From the NCBI GenBank assembly GCA_015233485.1, contig JADFXO010000090.1, positions 1 to 7,942 of the forward strand: a DNA stretch of 7,942 bases, written 5' to 3'. This DNA is from Nitrospirota bacterium (GTDB lineage Bacteria > Nitrospirota > Thermodesulfovibrionia > Thermodesulfovibrionales > Magnetobacteriaceae). Below the pieces are notes generated by a model. That model searched no databases, had not been told where the DNA came from, and saw only the letters and a program-made list of their open reading frames with translations. A program made the translations under genes and the position numbers. This document shows, in pieces, positions 5,331 through 7,942 of the stretch (its first letter is position 1; each line of letters opens with the position of its first letter).

Positions 5331-6490
5331 TCGATTTCGTATTCTTTTATTTTATTGATAAGCGTTTTATAGTCCACCTTTAGGAGTGCCGAGGCCTTTT
5401 TCTTGTTGCCTCCGGTCTTGTCCATGGCATGTCTGATGGCATTGGTCTCGACTTCCCTGACCAAACGACCGGTAATCTCCTTCAGAGGCAGATTCAAATC
5501 GCTTTCCATAATGCCGGCCTCGTGAGGAGAGATTATCTCTATGTTATTATCTTCTATCGTGTCGGACTCACAAAACAAGACTGCCCGTCTGGCGACATAT
5601 TTTAATTCCCTCACATTGCCTGGCCATGCGTGTTTTGTCAGGGTTTTGATAACAGAATCAGCATATTTCAGCTTAGGGCGTCCAAGCTCGGCACACGCGC
5701 TATCTACAAACGCCCTGAACAAAAGCGGTATATCATCCGCCCTTTCTCTCAGCGCAGGTATATTGACAAAAAACTCCCCAAGGCGGTAGAACAGGTCTTC
5801 GCGAATCCTCTTTTCTTTCAGGCTTCTTCTTATATCATTGTTAGTGGCGGCAATTATACGCACATTGATGTGCACGGGGGCGGAGGAGCCTACGCAGTAG
5901 AGCTTCTTTTCTTCTATGACGCTCAGAATCTTCCCCTGTATCCAAAAGGACATGTTCTGCAGGTCGTCTATGAAGATAGTGCCATCGTGGGCGGCCTCGA
6001 AAAACCCCTGTTTTTTTCTATATGCCCCGGTAAAAGAACCCTTTTCGTGGCCGAATAGCTCGGTTTCTATCAAGGACTCCGGGATTGCGTTTATATCGAC
6101 ATGGACGAAGGGTTTGGGCGACCTCTTGCTCTGTGAATGAAGCATGCGCGCTATCATGGTCTTACCGGTGCCTGTTTCGCCTTGTATGATAACGGTGAAA
6201 TCAGTTGCCGCAACCTGTGTTATCTTAGCCATAACTTTGAGCATTTCCTTGTTTTTAGTAATTAATTTCTTCATATACGCCTCTGGAGGTTCTGAAAGTG
6301 TGATATCGCCAATCAGCGGCCTATACTGGTAGAGGTGCTCATTGTACTTCCTCTGGTCCTGGGCTAAAGAAAGTCCCCCGCCCTCATTATGGTTTGAATC
6401 AGGCAGATACCCGGTATTTGTATTAACTGATTTAACCCGGTGCGGAAGGCCATTATCGAAATGAAACATCGCTCCATTGGTGTATTTCAT
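5321..6490 (-). CDS. Sigma-54-dependent transcriptional activator (enhancer-binding protein) without a receiver domain
   Basis: This 389-residue AAA+ activator uses ATP hydrolysis to open promoters held by sigma-54 RNA polymerase. Residues 1-75 form a polar, low-complexity N-terminus with no receiver, GAF or PAS motifs. The central AAA+ domain (about 78-308) has Walker A GETGTGKT (104-111), the sigma-54 contact loop GSFTGA (151-156), Walker B at 172-176 reading IFIDD, sensor I IIAATN (212-217), the REDLFYRL arginine-finger region (230-237) and WPGNVREL (289-296). A Fis-type helix-turn-helix closes the protein (about 347-385). Walker B usually reads DE; here the second acidic residue is aspartate, which is odd. 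The architecture is PspF-like, so activity is probably controlled by a partner protein or by expression rather than by phosphorylation. The start is firm: AAGGAG lies eight bases before the ATG. Upstream repeats suggest regulated expression. A sigma-54 promoter lies about 460 bp away on the other side of its control region. Confidence 0.93.
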   Translation of the reverse strand: MKYTNGAMFHFDNGLPHRVKSVNTNTGYLPDSNHNEGGGLSLAQDQRKYNEHLYQYRPLIGDITLSEPPEAYMKKLITKNKEMLKVMAKITQVAATDFTVIIQGETGTGKTMIARMLHSQSKRSPKPFVHVDINAIPESLIETELFGHEKGSFTGAYRKKQGFFEAAHDGTIFIDDLQNMSFWIQGKILSVIEEKKLYCVGSSAPVHINVRIIAATNNDIRRSLKEKRIREDLFYRLGEFFVNIPALRERADDIPLLFRAFVDSACAELGRPKLKYADSVIKTLTKHAWPGNVRELKYVARRAVLFCESDTIEDNNIEIISPHEAGIMESDLNLPLKEITGRLVREVETNAIRHAMDKTGGNKKKASALLKVDYKTLINKIKEYEIEKK

Positions 6491-6518
6491 AAAATCATCT
6501 CCTTATATAAAAATCTGC

Positions 6519-6552
6519 CATGACTGCCACACCTATCCGTCATGACTGCCAC
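6519..6552. repeat. Two 12-bp direct repeats (CATGACTGCCAC), 22-bp period
   Basis: Identical copies of CATGACTGCCAC lie at 6519-6530 and 6541-6552, about 30-60 bases upstream of the activator start. The 22-bp period is roughly two helical turns. They would fall in the 5' leader of the activator mRNA if transcription starts at the AT-rich repeats beyond. Autoregulation by the activator's own Fis-type domain is one reading; a recent small duplication is another. Confidence 0.5.
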
Positions 6553-6553
6553 C

Positions 6554-6577
6554 CCTCGCGAGGCAACTTCTATTGCC
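6554..6577. repeat. Overlapping palindrome and inverted repeat in the activator leader
   Basis: CCTCGCGAGG (6554-6563) is a perfect 10-bp palindrome. It overlaps a second inverted repeat, GGCAA (6562-6566) with TTGCC (6573-6577). The two hairpins share bases, so only one can form at a time in RNA. Role unknown. Confidence 0.35.
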
Positions 6578-6593
6578 GGCGCTACGGGTTTCT

Positions 6594-6636
6594 ATTATAC
6601 TGTATTTTTTCACAAATATACTATATTTTCTCACAA
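6594..6636 (-). promoter_or_regulatory. AT-rich 21-bp tandem repeat, probable promoter/operator of the activator gene
   Basis: Two copies of a 22-bp unit (6594-6615 and 6615-6636, sharing one base) agree at 19 of 22 positions. Read on the minus strand, each unit begins with TTGTGA and ends with a TATAAT-like hexamer: TATAAT in the proximal copy and TATATT in the distal one. The gap within a unit is only 10 bp, so TTGTGA is not a normal -35 for its own TATAAT. The proximal TATAAT (6594-6599) could serve as the -10 for the activator gene, with the repeats as regulator half-sites on one DNA face. Confidence 0.4.
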
Positions 6637-6701
6637 AATGAAAAACAAAAATAAAAAAATAACAATAATTGCATATATAGTTAAGTGAGTTAAGAAGCAA
6701 A

Positions 6702-6880
6702 CTGGATTCCAGCCGATAGTGAAGCACAAGACAAGGCAAGTCAGCGTTTTTTTGCAATGTTATAGTAATCCTGTGTCAGGCGCAGCCACCACGCGTCAGG
6801 CAAATAGAAGCAGATACCAAAAAAAATCAGCCTGTCAGATACCCTTTTGACCAGTGGAATCAAATTCCATAAAATGGGTG
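6702..6880. other. Repeat-rich region upstream of the sigma-54 promoter
   Basis: No gene is apparent. Short repeated elements include an 11-bp dyad CTGGATTCCAG (6702-6712) and GTCAGGC at 6775-6781 and 6795-6801 (20-bp period). There is also a dyad CCTG-TGT-CAGG (6770-6780) and CAGATACC at 6811-6818 and 6836-6843 (25-bp period). The placement, 75-250 bp before a sigma-54 promoter, is where activator-binding sites are normally found. Confidence 0.4.
6855..6869. promoter_or_regulatory. Perfect dyad, candidate enhancer site (TGGAAT-CAA-ATTCCA)
   Basis: Two exactly complementary 6-bp half-sites flank a 3-bp centre. The centre lies about 91 bp upstream of the -24 element of the sigma-54 promoter, within the normal range for upstream activator sequences. 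The 6702-6712 dyad shares the GATTCCA/TGGAATC core. A natural candidate binder is the adjacent activator, but this is inferred from position only. Confidence 0.45.
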
Positions 6881-6952
6881 TAAAATCCTATATCTCAGGA
6901 CAGCCTCAAAATAATTATCGTGCAAATACACGCACTTACAAATAATTAATTC

Positions 6953-6968
6953 TGGCACGAATATTGCC
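6953..6968 (+). promoter_or_regulatory. Sigma-54 (-24/-12) promoter
   Basis: TGGCACG, four bases, then TTGCC matches the sigma-54 consensus almost perfectly, with the required GG-N10-GC spacing (GG at 6954-6955, GC at 6966-6967). Transcription would run rightward from about 6979-6981. The flanking DNA contains dyads suitable as enhancer sites, and a sigma-54 activator gene lies divergently next to it. The immediate downstream product is a 38-codon reading frame or a small RNA. No large gene on the plus strand follows within the window. Confidence 0.8.
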
Positions 6969-7010
6969 CTTATATAGCCATGTAGGGCAGGCCGTTGCTG
7001 TGAGGCCGTA

Positions 7011-7032
7011 ATTCATTGTTTTTACAATGAAT
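7011..7032 (+). repeat. 9-bp perfect hairpin in the leader of the sigma-54 transcript
   Basis: ATTCATTGT (7011-7019) and ACAATGAAT (7024-7032) are exactly complementary around a TTTT loop. It lies about 30-50 nt into the predicted transcript and 32 bases before the Shine-Dalgarno of the small ORF. It lacks a following T-run, so it is not an intrinsic terminator. A stabilising 5' stem-loop or an operator are both possible. Confidence 0.45.
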
Positions 7033-7075
7033 ATTGCAAAATATAGTTAATAACATCAAACAAGGGAGGATTGTT

Positions 7076-7192
7076 ATGAGTAAGATTATTATGCGAAAGG
7101 GATTGCCATGCTTCTCACTCCACGGCATTTCTATAACGCCCGGCAAATATTTTTTTCACTTTGTCCTATCCCATCACCCTTTGGGCCTCTAA
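7076..7192 (+). CDS. Putative 38-residue peptide or truncated gene downstream of the sigma-54 promoter
   Basis: The ATG follows a near-ideal Shine-Dalgarno (GGGAGG, 7064-7069) by six bases. The frame reads MSKIIMRKGLPCFSLHGISI and on to a TAA at 7190-7192. I recognise no family; it is basic at the start and rich in F and H near the end. The last 27 bases are antisense to the end of the histidine kinase gene. A TTGCC/GGCAA pairing (7103-7107 with 7142-7146) followed by seven T (7150-7156) could terminate transcription inside the frame, leaving a small RNA of about 175 nt. Three readings remain: a genuine small protein, the 5' stub of a sigma-54-controlled gene lost by rearrangement, or a small RNA with an incidental ORF. 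The strong start site favours the first two. Confidence 0.35.
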   Translation: MSKIIMRKGLPCFSLHGISITPGKYFFHFVLSHHPLGL

Positions 7193-7942
7193 ATTTATCT
7201 GAAACTCCGCCCCTCCATCCACATTTTTAACCGTCAACGTACCGCCCATATTTGTCTCTACTATCGTTTTTGACATATAAAGTCCAATCCCTGTACCCGC
7301 ATTGCCTTTTGTTGTATAGTAGGGTTCAAAGATTTTATCTATAATATGTTCAGGGATACCGCCACCGTTGTCTCTTATCGAAACTATCACTTTATCCCCT
7401 TCACCACAGTTCTTAATGTTAATTTCTACCAACCCTTGTTTTGTACCACCAGCGTCTCTTTGAGAAATAATAGCATCTTTAGCGTTATTCAATATGTTGA
7501 GTATCACCTGTTTAAACTCATTAGGATATCCCTCTGTTAGTAGTATCGTCCCCGGTTCGGTTATTATAGAAATATCTATATTATCACTTTTCTTAAACAT
7601 CTGGTAGAACATTGAAAGTATATTTTCAATGGTAGATTTTACATCGAACGGCACTTTTTCCTTTGAAGGTTTGAAGAAGTTCCTGAACTCATCCATTGTC
7701 CTTGACATAAATTTTACCTGATCCATCGTGGTATTGACAGTATCTTTTATATACCCCTCGTTAAGTTCACCGTAGGCATATGCCTCTATTATATCTTGTA
7801 CAGTTATTGAGATAGCATTTAGAGGCTGCCGCCACTGATGGGATATCATGCTTATCATCTCACCCATTGACGCCATCTTGGATTGTTGGATTAACAGATC
7901 CTTTTGTTCTAATAACTCCTTATAACTTTCGATTAATTGCAT
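7166..7942 (-). CDS. Sensor histidine kinase, C-terminal part (gene runs off the right edge)
   Basis: The 258 visible residues carry a complete transmitter module. The dimerisation helix contains SHQWRQPLNAI with the phosphorylated histidine at residue 35. The ATP-binding domain has the N box (NILNNAKDA, about 149-157), G1 DNGGGIP (191-197), F box FEPYYTTK (205-212) and G2 GTGIGL (216-221). The leading LLEQKDLLIQQSKMASMGEM is the usual coiled linker joining a sensor or membrane domain to the kinase. The methionine at the window edge is therefore probably internal and the true start lies beyond 7942. The protein autophosphorylates and passes phosphate to a response regulator. No receiver protein is in the window, and the nearby sigma-54 activator lacks one, so the partner is elsewhere. 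The gene ends tail-to-tail with the small sigma-54-driven ORF, which overlaps its last codons antisense. Confidence 0.93.
   Translation of the reverse strand: MQLIESYKELLEQKDLLIQQSKMASMGEMISMISHQWRQPLNAISITVQDIIEAYAYGELNEGYIKDTVNTTMDQVKFMSRTMDEFRNFFKPSKEKVPFDVKSTIENILSMFYQMFKKSDNIDISIITEPGTILLTEGYPNEFKQVILNILNNAKDAIISQRDAGGTKQGLVEINIKNCGEGDKVIVSIRDNGGGIPEHIIDKIFEPYYTTKGNAGTGIGLYMSKTIVETNMGGTLTVKNVDGGAEFQINLEAQRVMG

Noticed and set aside
5630..6058. 142-codon plus-strand ORF opposite the sigma-54 activator
   Set aside because: Antisense to a well-conserved AAA+ gene with all motifs intact; length is explained by codon composition of the real gene.
6533..6757. 74-codon minus-strand ORF upstream of the activator
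   Set aside because: It starts at a TTG without a ribosome-binding site and translates the AT-rich tandem repeat (KYSIFVKKYSII), so its periodicity comes from DNA repeats rather than coding.
1..7942. CRISPR array
   Set aside because: The repeats found are 7-22 bp with only two or three copies and no spacer-like units of constant length; none fits a CRISPR array.

Overview
The window comes from a bacterium, most likely Gram-negative. It carries a sigma-54 enhancer-binding protein, a matching -24/-12 promoter, a multi-box sensor histidine kinase, an FmdE-family zinc protein and a 3D-domain envelope protein. Together these fit a deltaproteobacterium-like or Nitrospirota-like anaerobe, but that placement is inference and no marker here fixes it. 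The first 1.6 kb is visibly more AT-rich than the rest, which fits horizontal acquisition of the restriction-modification remnant.

Layout. Positions 187-1626 (+) hold a decayed DpnII/MboI-type (GATC) restriction-modification locus. An intact beta-class DpnA-like DNA methyltransferase is followed by a restriction endonuclease gene that has lost roughly its middle third and changed frame. The companion Dam-like methyltransferase usually found with such systems is absent from the 186 bases upstream. Positions 1685-2935 (-) encode a membrane-anchored calcineurin-like metallophosphoesterase. A tRNA-Arg(ACG) gene lies at 3000-3073 (-), and its 5' half overlaps the 3' end of a gene for an unrecognised three-helix membrane protein (3051-3686, -). 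Next comes an exported 3D-domain protein (3776-4270, -).

The gap at 4271-4709 carries three copies of a 7-bp box spaced exactly 20 bp, a minus-strand sigma-54-like site and a perfect long dyad. It is followed by the FmdE-like protein (4710-5291, +). A sigma-54 activator without any receiver or other recognised sensory domain (5321-6490, -) faces it convergently.

Positions 6491-7165 form a dense regulatory region. It holds 12-bp direct repeats, a 21-bp AT-rich tandem repeat, several dyads and a near-consensus sigma-54 promoter reading rightward into a 9-bp hairpin. After that comes a strong Shine-Dalgarno and a 38-codon reading frame that runs antisense into the end of the histidine kinase gene (7166 to beyond the window, -).

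How the parts may fit together: the activator, the divergent sigma-54 promoter and the palindromic elements about 90-110 bp upstream of sigma-54-like sites suggest a local sigma-54 regulatory module. Its outputs may include a small transcript or peptide on the right and the 3D-domain gene on the left. This is an inference from layout. The restriction-modification remnant, the phosphoesterase and the tRNA look unrelated to it.
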